A DNA stretch of 64,000 nucleotides, from contig NZ_JBDLLW010000001.1 of NCBI RefSeq assembly GCF_043789415.1, positions 1,612,001 through 1,676,000 on the forward strand. The letters run 5' to 3'. A program made the position numbers and the translations under genes. The notes beneath the pieces are model-generated. The model ran no database searches. It was not told the origin of the DNA and was given only the letters and a program-made list of their open reading frames with translations. Each line of letters opens with the position of its first letter. Within the stretch, counting starts at the first letter, position 1. This document shows positions 32,452-41,526 of this stretch, piece by piece. The stretch comes from Renibacterium sp043789415 (GTDB lineage Bacteria; Actinomycetota; Actinomycetes; Actinomycetales; Micrococcaceae).

Positions 32452-33875
32452 GTCAGGTTCTGACCGTCCCCAAACCACGTCGCAATACCGAGCTGGTGCT
32501 GTTGATCTTCGCCCTGGTGATCGCGATCGGCGCATATGCCCTGGTGGATATAAATCTGGACGTCCCGCTGAGCGGCGATTTCTACCTGCAAGCCCTGATC
32601 CTCACCGTGCTCGCCCTCGCGATGCATATCACGCTGCGGTTCCGCGCTAAATATGCTGATCCAGTAATACTTCCGATCGTGATCGCCCTCAATGGTATGG
32701 GCCTGGCCATGATTCACCGCCTGGACGTCGCCACCGGCGATAATGCTGGCAGCAGACAGTGGCTGTGGACATCAGTGGCCGCGGTTGCAGCAATCGTGGT
32801 GGTCTGGTTCCTCCGGGACCATAAGGTCCTTCGGCGTTTCACCTATATCTCACTCGCGGTGAGTGTTTTGCTCCTGCTGCTGCCCCTCATTCCAGGGATC
32901 ACCGCGGGAGACGTCAATGGCGCCCGGGTCTGGATCAAGGTCGGACCGGCCACCTTCCAGCCCGGCGAAATCGCTAAGATCACGCTGGCGATTTTCTTCG
33001 CCGGTTATCTCTCCTCGAATCGGGATCTGATCCTCTTGGCGGGAAAGAAAATCGGCAAACTGCAGCTCCCCCGGGCACGCGACCTGGGGCCGATGATCGT
33101 GGCCTGGCTGGCCAGTGTCGGCGTGCTGGTTTTCCAGCGAGATATTGGCTCCTCGATTCTTTTCTTCGGCCTCTTCATCACGATGATCTACGTCGCGACG
33201 AGCCGGATCAGCTGGGTTATTATCGGTGTCTTACTGGTGGCAGTAGGCGGCTTCCTGGCCGTCAGGATCTTCGACCACGTCGCCCTGCGCATCGATTCCT
33301 GGGTCAATGCCTTCGATCCGGACGTCTACAACCGAAGCCCCGGCGGCAGTGCGCAGATCGTTCAGGGCCTCTTCGGCATGGCCAGCGGCGGCTTGTTCGG
33401 CACCGGCCTGGGGCAAGGCATACCGGAGCGAGTGCCCTTTGCTAATTCAGATATGATCATCGCCTCCTTCGGTGAAGAACTCGGCATGATCGGTCTGCTG
33501 GCTATCATTTTGCTCTACGCACTGTTGGTGACCCGCGGTTTCCGAGCCGCGCTAGGCACCCGGGACGCTTTCGGCAAATTGCTCGCCTGCGGGCTCTCCT
33601 TCGCCATCGGCTTGCAGTGCTTCGTGGTGATCGGCGGCGTGACCCGCCTCATCCCGCTCACCGGCCTGACCACACCGTTCCTGGCAGCTGGCGGCTCCTC
33701 CTTGCTGGCCAACTGGATCATCGTGGCTCTTCTGCTGCTGATCTCCGATGCAGCTCGACGCCCGATCTCCACCACGCCACTGCCCGATGAACCGCAACCG
33801 GCTGAGGTCGGCACCGGCAGCAACCCTACGATCAGTATTAGCAAAGACTCCACGGAGGCGGTGAGCACGTCATGA
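32448..33875 (+). CDS. rodA: RodA/FtsW family peptidoglycan polymerase
   Basis: The 475-residue membrane protein has about ten helices and SEDS-family hallmarks: 'GARVWIKVGPATFQPGEIAKI', 'QRDIGSSILFFG' and 'PFANSDMIIASFGEELGMIG'. SEDS proteins polymerise lipid II and work with a class B transpeptidase, here encoded by the next gene. It overlaps pstP and pbpA by 4 bp each, so the group is translationally coupled. The C-terminal cytoplasmic tail is Thr/Ser-rich, a possible kinase target. Confidence 0.95.
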   Translation: MSQVLTVPKPRRNTELVLLIFALVIAIGAYALVDINLDVPLSGDFYLQALILTVLALAMHITLRFRAKYADPVILPIVIALNGMGLAMIHRLDVATGDNAGSRQWLWTSVAAVAAIVVVWFLRDHKVLRRFTYISLAVSVLLLLLPLIPGITAGDVNGARVWIKVGPATFQPGEIAKITLAIFFAGYLSSNRDLILLAGKKIGKLQLPRARDLGPMIVAWLASVGVLVFQRDIGSSILFFGLFITMIYVATSRISWVIIGVLLVAVGGFLAVRIFDHVALRIDSWVNAFDPDVYNRSPGGSAQIVQGLFGMASGGLFGTGLGQGIPERVPFANSDMIIASFGEELGMIGLLAIILLYALLVTRGFRAALGTRDAFGKLLACGLSFAIGLQCFVVIGGVTRLIPLTGLTTPFLAAGGSSLLANWIIVALLLLISDAARRPISTTPLPDEPQPAEVGTGSNPTISISKDSTEAVSTS

Positions 33876-35392
33876 ACCAAGCTATTCGCTCTTCCTGGGT
33901 GGTTGCTGCCGCCCTCTTTGCCCTCATTCTGGGCTCGGTGACCTATGTGCAGTTCTTTGCGGTCGATTCCTTGCGCACCAACGACTGGAACAGCCGCAGC
34001 CTGGAGCAGAGCTACTGTAATGAGCGCGGCGCCATCCTGGTGGGCGGTCAGGCGATCGCGCAGTCCGTGCCATCTCCCGCCGACGATTCCTGCAAATTCA
34101 CGCGTAAGTACGTCGACCCTGAGGTCTATGCCGGATTGACCGGCTACTACTCGAAGAACTTCGGTTCGACCGCCTTGGAAGCGAGCCTCGATGAGCCGCT
34201 GACCGGGCAAGCTCCGGAATTGTTCTATGATCAGATCTCGCAGATCCTGACCGGTTCCCAGCCCAAGGGCTCCTCAGTGGAACTGACCATCGATCCTAAA
34301 ATCCAGAAACTGGCCTACAGCATGATCCCCAAGGGCGTCACCGGCTCCATCGTGGTGATGAACCCGAAGACCGGTGCGATCATCGCGATGGTTTCGACGC
34401 CGAGCTATGACACCAATCTGATGGCCAGTCATAACCCGAATCAGGTGGCGAAGAACTTCGACCAACTGACGCAATCCGCGCAATACAAAGACTTCCAGCA
34501 GAACGGCAATATGTACGGCAGTGCCGCTTATAAGCGCACCTATTCCCCGGGCTCGGTCTTCAAGCTCGTCGATACCGCAGCCGCCCTGGCGTCGGGTAAA
34601 TACAATAAGGACTCGGTGCTGCCCAACCCCGCCAGACTGAATATTCCGGGTGATCCCGTCGGACTGCCCAACTACGTCAGCGGTGGCTGTTCGGCCAGGA
34701 CTCAGGCAGACTTCGGCTTCGCGTTAGAGCAGTCCTGCAACACCCCCTTTGCCGGCATCGCTCTCGACCTCGGTCAGCAGGCGATCACCGAGCAGGCCGC
34801 CAAGTTCGGCTTCAATGACCCCAATGTGAATATCGCCAATAACTCCAATGTGAACACCAAGGCGCCGACTAGTAAGTTCCCCGGCGGCCCTGGCGGTCAG
34901 TTGGGCCCGGCCGAACTGGCGCGCAGCGCGGTGGGGCAGCAGGATGTACAGGCCACTCCGCTGGAGGTCGCCATGATGACCTCAGCGATCGCGAATGGCG
35001 GCGTGCAGATGAAGCCGAATATCATCCAGGGAGTGCGCACTCCTGACCTCAAACCAGTGACGAGCTTCGACTTCAAACCAGAAGTCCTGCGGCAATCCAC
35101 CACCCCTGAGATCGCCAAGCAGCTCACCGAATGGATGACCGGTGTGGTCGATAACGGGATCGCCGGCGGTGCGAAGGTTCCCGGCATCGAAGTCGCCGGA
35201 AAGACCGGAACCGCGGAGACCGTGACCGATATCCCGGATTCCTCGAAGAACTCCTGGTTCACGGGTTTCGCTCCGGCGAACGATCCGCAGGTAGTAGTTT
35301 CAATCATGGTGCAAGGTCAAGACATCCTCACCAGCAATACCCTGACCAGTCCGAACGCAGCAAAACTCATCAAGGCGGTGTTGAATAAGTGA
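33872..35392 (+). CDS. pbpA: PbpA: class B penicillin-binding protein (transpeptidase)
   Basis: The 506-residue protein has an N-terminal membrane anchor (residues 8-30), a pedestal domain and a C-terminal transpeptidase with the SxxK motif in 'YSPGSVFKLVDTAAAL', SxN in 'EQSCNTPF' and KTG in 'VAGKTGTAE'. It crosslinks peptidoglycan made by RodA at septum or poles. The gene overlaps rodA by 4 bp, and the kinase gene's GTG overlaps its stop, so expression is tightly linked to the kinases that regulate it. Confidence 0.95.
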   Translation: MNQAIRSSWVVAAALFALILGSVTYVQFFAVDSLRTNDWNSRSLEQSYCNERGAILVGGQAIAQSVPSPADDSCKFTRKYVDPEVYAGLTGYYSKNFGSTALEASLDEPLTGQAPELFYDQISQILTGSQPKGSSVELTIDPKIQKLAYSMIPKGVTGSIVVMNPKTGAIIAMVSTPSYDTNLMASHNPNQVAKNFDQLTQSAQYKDFQQNGNMYGSAAYKRTYSPGSVFKLVDTAAALASGKYNKDSVLPNPARLNIPGDPVGLPNYVSGGCSARTQADFGFALEQSCNTPFAGIALDLGQQAITEQAAKFGFNDPNVNIANNSNVNTKAPTSKFPGGPGGQLGPAELARSAVGQQDVQATPLEVAMMTSAIANGGVQMKPNIIQGVRTPDLKPVTSFDFKPEVLRQSTTPEIAKQLTEWMTGVVDNGIAGGAKVPGIEVAGKTGTAETVTDIPDSSKNSWFTGFAPANDPQVVVSIMVQGQDILTSNTLTSPNAAKLIKAVLNK

Positions 35393-37128
35393 GACCTACT
35401 TCAGGCATCACCTTAGGCGGCAGATTCCAGCTCACATCGCGCATCGCCATTGGTGGCATGGGCGAGGTCTGGCGTGCCCAAGACCAATTGCTCGGCCGCA
35501 CCGTGGCGATCAAGATCCTCAAAGAGGAATACACCGGAGATCCGGGCTTCCTCGAGCGGTTCCGGGCTGAAGCCCGGCACACCGCACTGCTCAACCACAT
35601 CGGCATCGCCAATGTCTTCGATTACGGCGAAGAGGCCGGTTCGGCTTATCTGGTGATGGAACTGGTCCCGGGCCAGCCGCTTTCGGCGATCATCGAGCAG
35701 GAGCACGTGCTCTCCCCGGATCGCACCCTGAGCATCATCGCGCAGACCGCGGAGGCACTGGCCGCCGCCCACGCTCAAGGCTTGGTGCACCGCGACGTCA
35801 AACCTGGAAACCTCTTGATCACCCCGGACGACCGGGTCAAGATCACCGATTTCGGCATCGCCCGACTGGCCGACCAGGTTCCGCTCACCCAGACCGGGCA
35901 GGTGATGGGCACCGCCCAGTACCTGGCTCCCGAGCAGGCCACCGGCCAGTCCGCCACCGGCTCGAGCGATATCTATTCGCTCGGCATCATCGGCTACGAA
36001 TGCCTCACCGGGCACCGTCCGTTCTCCGGCGAATCGCAGATCGCCATAGCGCTGGCCCAGGTCAATGATGCCCCGCCGCCACTGCCGGAGTCGCTTCCGA
36101 CGCCGGTGCGCGCGCTGTTGATGTCAATGCTCGCCAAGGATCCCGCCAATCGCCCGGCGGACGCCACCAGGCTGGCCGAAGCAGCAGAAGCTATCCGGCG
36201 CGGCGATATCCAGGCTGCCCACGCGGCGGTTCCCGGAATGCTGCTCTTCGAGTCCGCTACCGGGCCGATCACCGCCCCGGTGGATCTCGGCGGCACTGCT
36301 CCCACCTCCGTGGTGGGTGCGCCGATCGTCGCTGAAAGCTCAGCCCCGGCTACCTCCGCGATGCCGACCTTGAGCCGAGCGGACGCGCTGGCGGCCGAAC
36401 GACAATGGCAGCCCGAAGACGATCAGGAGATCCTGGACGGCGAAGAAGAACCGCCCGCGACACGCAAGCGCAGCCCGTGGACCTGGCCTCTCGTGGCCTT
36501 AATCGTGCTGGCACTCTTCGTGATCGGCGCGCTGATCGCCAATCAGGCCGGTTGGTTCAACTCCCGGCCGAACAACAGCCCGTCGACGAGTTCCAGCCAA
36601 GCGAGTCAGAGCTCGTCGACTCCGAGCACGTCGAGTTCCACCCCGAGCACGACGACGCCGTCCTCCACCCCGAGCACCAGCGCGCCGGACACCGTGACGA
36701 TCCTGCCCGATCAATATCTCGGCAAGCAGTTCGCCGATGTGCAGAATCAACTCATCGGGCTAGGGATGCAGGTCGATCCCGAAGAGGTCTTCGATAGCAG
36801 CGCAGCGGGTACGGTGCTCAAGATCTCGCCGACCGGGGCGGTGAAGAAGGGCGACGCGATCAAGGTGACCTATTCCAAGGGCACTGAAAAGGTGAGTGTT
36901 CCCGGGTTCGCAGGTAAAACGGCCCAGCAGTACAACAACGATCTGGTGGCCGCGGGTCTGGTCCCAGCGATCACCAGCCAGACCTCGACGACGGTACCCG
37001 CGGGCCAAGTGATCTCGGCCACCCCAGGGCCGAACAGCCAGGTCGAAAAGGGCTCGACGGTCAATTACATCGTCTCCACCGGTCCCGCGAAGTCACCTCC
37101 AGCCTCGGGCGCACCCGGGGGCAACTAA
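35389..37128 (+). CDS. pknA: PknA-type Ser/Thr kinase with two PASTA domains
   Basis: The 579-residue membrane kinase has a kinase domain at residues about 10-270 ('IAIGGMGEVWRAQ', catalytic Lys in 'VAIKIL', 'VHRDVKPGNLLI', 'ITDFGIARL', 'GTAQYLAPEQATG'), a linker, a transmembrane helix (LVALIVLALFVIGALIA), a Ser/Thr-rich stretch and two PASTA domains. Mycobacterial PknA lacks PASTA domains, so this one may itself sense peptidoglycan. Start is GTG 35389, overlapping the pbpA stop. Order places it before pknB, as in the conserved cluster. Confidence 0.92.
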   Translation: MRPTSGITLGGRFQLTSRIAIGGMGEVWRAQDQLLGRTVAIKILKEEYTGDPGFLERFRAEARHTALLNHIGIANVFDYGEEAGSAYLVMELVPGQPLSAIIEQEHVLSPDRTLSIIAQTAEALAAAHAQGLVHRDVKPGNLLITPDDRVKITDFGIARLADQVPLTQTGQVMGTAQYLAPEQATGQSATGSSDIYSLGIIGYECLTGHRPFSGESQIAIALAQVNDAPPPLPESLPTPVRALLMSMLAKDPANRPADATRLAEAAEAIRRGDIQAAHAAVPGMLLFESATGPITAPVDLGGTAPTSVVGAPIVAESSAPATSAMPTLSRADALAAERQWQPEDDQEILDGEEEPPATRKRSPWTWPLVALIVLALFVIGALIANQAGWFNSRPNNSPSTSSSQASQSSSTPSTSSSTPSTTTPSSTPSTSAPDTVTILPDQYLGKQFADVQNQLIGLGMQVDPEEVFDSSAAGTVLKISPTGAVKKGDAIKVTYSKGTEKVSVPGFAGKTAQQYNNDLVAAGLVPAITSQTSTTVPAGQVISATPGPNSQVEKGSTVNYIVSTGPAKSPPASGAPGGN

Positions 37129-37190
37129 AAAGCAGTGCCTCACCACCTCGTTCCAGTGAAAGTTCGTCCTGACCAGAAAGGAGTCGCGTA

Positions 37191-39092
37191 ATGGCTGAAC
37201 CGCGTGTGCTCAACGGTCGCTATGAGCTGGACAAATTACTGGGCCGTGGCGGAATGGCGGATGTCTATCTCGGAAAGGACATCCGGCTCGGCCGCACCAT
37301 TGCGATCAAGCTGCTGCGCTCAGATCTGGCCCGGGATCCGCAGTTTCAGGCCAGATTCCGCCGTGAAGCGCAGGCGGTCGCCGGGCTCAATCACCCTTCG
37401 ATCGTCGCTGTTTACGATACCGGCGACGCCTCAACCGACGTCACCGGCCACGAAACCGAGCACACCAGGGTGCCCTATATCGTGATGGAGTACATCGAGG
37501 GGCGGACGCTGCGAGACCTGGTCCGTCAAGGCGATCTGAGCATCGAGAATGCGATCGATTACACCCTGGGCGTGCTCTCCGCCCTGGAGTACAGCCATCG
37601 CGCGGGGATCGTGCACCGCGACATCAAACCCGCCAATGTGATGGTGACCAAGGATGGCTCAGCGGTCAAGGTGATGGACTTCGGCATCGCCCGAGCCATC
37701 GCCGACTCCTCGGCTACGATGACCCAGACCCAGGCCGTGATCGGCACCGCGCAGTACCTCTCGCCGGAACAGGCCCGAGGCGAGACAGTGGATGCGCGTA
37801 GCGACCTCTATTCTGCGGCTTGCCTGCTCTACGAAATGCTCACTGGACGGCCGCCTTTCATCGGTGACAGCCCGGTCTCCGTGGCCTACCAGCACGTCCG
37901 GGAGACCGCCGAAGCACCGAGTCACTTCAACGACAAGGTCAGCCCTGCGGTGGACAGCGTGCTGGCGCGCGCCCTGCAGAAGGACCGTCAGGATCGTTTT
38001 CAGGACGCCGCCTCTTTCCGCAGAGCGCTGCGGGCGGCCAAGGCCGGCGTCGAACTGGCGCCGGTCAAACAAGATGCCAGCACCGATCAATTAGCTACCG
38101 AAATCCCGACCAAGCTGCCCGCTGTGGCTCCGATCCCCATCCCAGAGGAAGAACCGGTGACCCGCGCCATGGCGAAGGTGCTCAGCGGTGGACCACTCAC
38201 CACGGAGGGAGCGGAGGAGGAGCCGGAGCAGGTCCCGTTGACCTTCCTGGAAGCCAAGGACGTCGACAAAGCCACCAAGCGACGGCGTAGGGCCTGGATC
38301 ATCACCTTATTCGTAGTCCTCGTCCTGATACTGGGCGGCGGCGGTTTCTTCCTGTTCAATCAGATGACCGCAAAACCGGCTCCCGCGCCGACGGTCAATA
38401 TTCCGGCCGTGGCAGGGCTTCCGGAGACAGATGCGGTGATCTCGCTCAGCAATATGCAACTGAAGCCGCAAGTCGAACGAGTCAACAGCGATACCTATAA
38501 AGCGGGCATTGCGATTGACACCGTGCCAGGCCAAGGCACCGCGGTGGAACTTCAATCCTCGGTGACCGTGCGAATTTCCAAGGGCCCGGCCAGCGTGCTG
38601 ATTCCCTCGGATCTGGCCAAGATGACCGAGAGCGCGGTTCGCGATCAGTTACGTCAGCTCGGTCTGAATCCCGGCACCACGACGATGGTCAATGATCCTT
38701 CCATTCCCCAGGGGCTGCTGGTCTCCACCTCACCCGCCATCGGACAGAAGGTCGAGGCCGGAGCCACCGTGAACCTCAATATCTCCAGCGGAAAAGTCAC
38801 CATGCCTTCGCTAATCGGCAAGACCAAGGATGAGGCCACCAAGCTGCTCAACGAGGCATCCCCGACCCTGCAAGTGAATTTCGTGGAAGAAGAGAACTCT
38901 CAGGTAAAAGCTGGAAACGTAACGAATCAGGCCCCGGAGGCGAAAAAGGACGTCGATCAGGGCAGCACAGTGACCGTGACGATCGCCAAGGCGCCGGCTA
39001 AATCCAGTCCGGGTTCCAGCTCGGATCCGAGCTGCACAGCAAGCCCTGGAGCAAGTAGCCCGCCAACGGGCTGCTCCACGGACAAGCCCTAG
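37191..39092 (+). CDS. pknB: PknB-type Ser/Thr kinase with three PASTA domains
   Basis: The 633-residue kinase has the catalytic motifs 'GRGGMADVYLGKDIRLGRT', 'IAIKLL', 'VHRDIKPANVMV', 'VMDFGIARA', a Thr-containing activation loop ('SATMTQTQAVIGTAQYLSPEQ'), a transmembrane helix (ITLFVVLVLILGGGGFFLF) and three PASTA domains, followed by a Ser/Pro/Cys tail. PASTA domains bind muropeptides or lipid II, so the kinase links cell-wall state to growth. ATG 37191 has AAAGGAG upstream. A 62-bp gap after pknA suggests it can have its own ribosome entry but the same transcript. Confidence 0.95.
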   Translation: MAEPRVLNGRYELDKLLGRGGMADVYLGKDIRLGRTIAIKLLRSDLARDPQFQARFRREAQAVAGLNHPSIVAVYDTGDASTDVTGHETEHTRVPYIVMEYIEGRTLRDLVRQGDLSIENAIDYTLGVLSALEYSHRAGIVHRDIKPANVMVTKDGSAVKVMDFGIARAIADSSATMTQTQAVIGTAQYLSPEQARGETVDARSDLYSAACLLYEMLTGRPPFIGDSPVSVAYQHVRETAEAPSHFNDKVSPAVDSVLARALQKDRQDRFQDAASFRRALRAAKAGVELAPVKQDASTDQLATEIPTKLPAVAPIPIPEEEPVTRAMAKVLSGGPLTTEGAEEEPEQVPLTFLEAKDVDKATKRRRRAWIITLFVVLVLILGGGGFFLFNQMTAKPAPAPTVNIPAVAGLPETDAVISLSNMQLKPQVERVNSDTYKAGIAIDTVPGQGTAVELQSSVTVRISKGPASVLIPSDLAKMTESAVRDQLRQLGLNPGTTTMVNDPSIPQGLLVSTSPAIGQKVEAGATVNLNISSGKVTMPSLIGKTKDEATKLLNEASPTLQVNFVEEENSQVKAGNVTNQAPEAKKDVDQGSTVTVTIAKAPAKSSPGSSSDPSCTASPGASSPPTGCSTDKP

Positions 39093-39152
39093 CGAAAACT
39101 CCGGCGCCTCAGTTCAAGATTCGAGCCCTTACGGCTGCTCGATATCGCCTCG

Positions 39153-39212
39153 GTTCAGTGGTGGACCGTTCAGTGGTGGACCGTTCAGTGGTGGACTGTT
39201 CAGTGGTGAATC
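39153..39212. repeat. Four tandem 15-bp repeats at the pabA/trpG 3' end
   Basis: The unit GTTCAGTGGTGGACC occurs at 39153, 39168, 39183 and, with changes, 39198. The fourth copy overlaps the last codons and stop of the gene ending at 39200. Copy-number change would shift the stop position of that gene or the pknB downstream region. Confidence 0.85.
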
Positions 39213-39838
39213 AGCGGACTGAGCTGAGCCGAGGCTTCGGCGGCGCCTTCCATGCCCAAGGATTCCAACCAGTTGCCCAACATTCGGTAGCCGCCCTCGG
39301 TGAGCACCGATTCGGGGTGGAACTGCACACCGAGCAGTGGAGCAGTGCGATGTGCGAGTCCCATGATCACTCCGCTCGCGGTCTGCGCGGTGATTTCCAG
39401 TTCCGCGGGAATGGTCTCTCGTAGCGCAGCGAGTGAATGGTACCTAGTGGCCGTGAAAGGCGAGGGCACGCCGTCGAAGGGGGCACCGCCGTCGTGCTCG
39501 ACCAAGGAGGTCTTCCCGTGCATCAGTTCCGGAGCGTGCGTCACCTTACCGCCATACGCCTCGGCGAGCGCCTGGTGGCCGAGGCATACCCCGAACATGG
39601 CTTTATGGTGCTCCCCGCACCAGCGGATCAGTTCAATGCAGACACCGGCCTCCGCGGGATTGCCGGGGCCGGGAGAGAGCAGTACGCCGTCCCTGCTGGA
39701 CGCCAGTTCAATTGCTTCTTCCAGGGTGACCGCATCGTTTCGCACCACGGTGGTCTCCGCACCGAGCTGCCGGAGATAACCGACCAGGGTGTAGACGAAG
39801 CTGTCGTAGTTATCGATCACCAAGATGCGAGTACTCAT
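39200..39838 (-). CDS. pabA: Aminodeoxychorismate/anthranilate synthase component II (glutamine amidotransferase)
   Basis: The 212-residue class I amidotransferase supplies ammonia for p-aminobenzoate or anthranilate synthesis. It starts 'ILVIDNYDSFVYTLVGYLRQLG', has 'LLSPGPGNPAEAG', the nucleophile Cys in 'FGVCLGHQALAEAYGG', and the His/Glu pair in 'GVQFHPESVLTEGG'. The same gene is next to pknB in mycobacteria, where it is called trpG; PabA and TrpG cannot be separated by sequence alone. ATG 39838 overlaps the stop of the small membrane gene (ATGA). It ends in a tandem repeat. Confidence 0.93.
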   Translation of the reverse strand: MSTRILVIDNYDSFVYTLVGYLRQLGAETTVVRNDAVTLEEAIELASSRDGVLLSPGPGNPAEAGVCIELIRWCGEHHKAMFGVCLGHQALAEAYGGKVTHAPELMHGKTSLVEHDGGAPFDGVPSPFTATRYHSLAALRETIPAELEITAQTASGVIMGLAHRTAPLLGVQFHPESVLTEGGYRMLGNWLESLGMEGAAEASAQLSPLIHH

Positions 39839-39996
39839 TGCGAACCAATCGTCGAATCGGTGAAGGGGTTGTAGAGCGAGAGCCAGGGGAAAACCCAGAT
39901 GACCAACGCCGCCAGCACAGCGGCGATCAGCAGGATTGAGAAGATGATCCGCAGCCACAGAGGGCCCGGTAAGGAACGAAAGATCCAGCCGTACAT
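39835..39996 (-). CDS. Small single-helix membrane protein between sortase and pabA
   Basis: The 53-residue protein (MYGWIFRSLPGPLWLRIIFS and on) has one long helix (LWLRIIFSILLIAAVLAALV) and ends 'PWLSLYNPFTDSTIGSQ'. A small protein with this WIFRxLPGPxWLR-type start is regularly found by pknB/srtE in Actinobacteria as I recall, but its function is unknown. ATG 39996 has GAAAGGGAT upstream. Its stop overlaps the pabA start and it begins 5 bp after the sortase stop, so the three genes form one operon. Confidence 0.85.
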   Translation of the reverse strand: MYGWIFRSLPGPLWLRIIFSILLIAAVLAALVIWVFPWLSLYNPFTDSTIGSQ

Positions 39997-40001
39997 GGTG
40001 T

Positions 40002-40841
40002 CTATCCCTTTCCTGCGATGGCTTTGAACTGCGCGGCTATCGCGGCCGGCGGGCCTGCACTGAGCGGCTGCCAGGACTCCATCACCGAATAGGCGATGAT
40101 GCGCTCTTGAGCTCCGAAGCGTGGATTGCAACTGGTCATGGTGAGAATCCGCTCTTTGGGTGCGGCATCCTTCACGGTCGGGACCGGGTAGAGCACGCTC
40201 ACCTGACTCGGCAGCACGATCTCGGTATTCCGGAAGACGTAAGTGTAGTAACCATCTTTGGTCTGTACATAGATCTTGTCCCCGGGAACCAGGGTATGGA
40301 TATTGTCCAGCACCGCGCCGTGGGTTTGCCGGTGACCTGCGACGGCGAAATTGCCCACCGCGCCCGGCATCGAGGTATCGGGGTAGTGGCCTAGCCCCAG
40401 GGTATCCAACTCCTGCTGATTGGTGCCTTGCACCAGCGGGCGAGGAGCGTAATTCGGTCCGAAGCGCGGAATGTACATCAAGCCGAAGGTCTGCATAGCT
40501 TCGGTAGGCGCCTTGGTGACTACCGGCTCGCCATAATTCTTAGTCGTGGCCGAGGGGTCCACCGGGCCTTGCAATTGGCCGGCGAACTGCTGGGCCGCCT
40601 GCTGCTGAGTCTGGTCGGCCGAGAGGTTGGTCCACCACAGCTCCCAGCCTACGAAGAGCATCAGCACCACGCCGAGAGTGATCAAGAGCTCGCCGATCAC
40701 CTGCACTATGGTGCGGAAGACACCCTTGGGTTGGACGCTTCGCTGCCGCCTGGAACGGTTCGAACGATCCCGCAGATCGGCAGCTTCCACCAGCTCGTCG
40801 AACCCTACGTCCTCCGAGTTTCCCCCCGGTGATCTCTCCAC
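40002..40841 (-). CDS. srtE: Class E sortase
   Basis: The 279-residue membrane transpeptidase attaches surface proteins to the cell wall. It has an N-terminal basic region and helix (IVQVIGELLITLGVVLMLFVGWELWW), then the sortase core with catalytic His in 'AVAGHRQTHGAVL', Cys in 'LTMTSCNPRFG' and Arg in 'AQERIIAYSV'. The TMTSC form and actinobacterial context fit class E, which recognises LAxTG; the protein ending LAHTG at 56780 in this window fits. I chose GTG 40841 (CAGGAG 6 nt upstream); the longer ATG 40919 form has no ribosome site. Confidence 0.9.
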   Translation of the reverse strand: MERSPGGNSEDVGFDELVEAADLRDRSNRSRRQRSVQPKGVFRTIVQVIGELLITLGVVLMLFVGWELWWTNLSADQTQQQAAQQFAGQLQGPVDPSATTKNYGEPVVTKAPTEAMQTFGLMYIPRFGPNYAPRPLVQGTNQQELDTLGLGHYPDTSMPGAVGNFAVAGHRQTHGAVLDNIHTLVPGDKIYVQTKDGYYTYVFRNTEIVLPSQVSVLYPVPTVKDAAPKERILTMTSCNPRFGAQERIIAYSVMESWQPLSAGPPAAIAAQFKAIAGKG

Positions 40842-41022
40842 TGCGACTCCTGGATAGTGCCGAACCCGCCTCGCTGAGGTGCGGCGCACGATTTTGACGC
40901 TAGAATTGCTGCCAGAAACCATGTGGATCAGCAGCAATAGTGCTGTTAGCAGGATACCAACTGCGTGAACCGCATCCCATTCGGTGGCTCAGCATAGGCT
41001 GTCCACCCGTCAAGGAGATCCT

Positions 41023-41283
41023 GTGCCCGAGTCCAAGTCCCGCCGTCGCACCGCTCGTCCCACCAATCCGGACGGCAGCAAAGCAGCTAAGCCGAATGCC
41101 GTTTGGTACAAGCCGGTGATGTTCGGCCTGATGATCATCGGTCTGCTCTGGATCATCACCTTCTACATCACCTCCAATACGACGACGCAGTTGCCCATCC
41201 CCGGCATCGGTGCCTGGAATATTGTGATCGGCTTCGGCATCGCCATTGTCGGCTTCCTGATGACCACTCGCTGGCGCAGCTAG
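41023..41283 (+). CDS. crgA: Cell division protein CrgA
   Basis: The 86-residue protein has a basic cytoplasmic start, two transmembrane helices ('PVMFGLMIIGLLWIITFYI' and 'IVIGFGIAIVGFLMTTRW') and the conserved loop 'QLPIPGIGAWN'. CrgA helps FtsZ-ring and septal peptidoglycan assembly in Actinobacteria. GTG 41023 has AAGGAG 5 nt upstream. It is divergent from the sortase operon, with about 180 bp between starts, matching the conserved neighbourhood. Confidence 0.95.
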   Translation: MPESKSRRRTARPTNPDGSKAAKPNAVWYKPVMFGLMIIGLLWIITFYITSNTTTQLPIPGIGAWNIVIGFGIAIVGFLMTTRWRS

Positions 41284-41285
41284 TC

Positions 41286-41340
41286 CCCACGCCCTCCCAA
41301 CGCTCATCCTTCGCGTTGGGGCCCTCGGGCGCGTGGGCCC
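41286..41340 (+). terminator. Nested hairpin after crgA
   Basis: Inner arms CCCAACGC/GCGTTGGG (41296-41303, 41313-41320) sit inside outer arms CCCACGC/GCGTGGG (41286-41292, 41331-41337). No T-run follows, so termination is plausible but not certain. Confidence 0.5.
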
Positions 41341-41526
41341 CTTGTTGCTACCCCGCAGCTCGTACCTCGCCTCGGGGCCCCTCGCAACTGCACTTATTCC
41401 CTCAGAGATTTAAGTTAAAGTAGGCCTCAGCTCCCAACCGAGCTAGCGAGGTTGGGGAAGGCGCGGATCCCTGCGGCGCGCGGGCCCACTTGTGGCACCT
41501 GCTCGGCTATTTGTTGTTCCGGTGGG

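Noticed and set aside
41430..41526. Possible tRNA or mobile-element end next to the citrate synthase remnant
   Set aside because: No cloverleaf can be drawn and no inverted-repeat ends or transposase motifs are visible.
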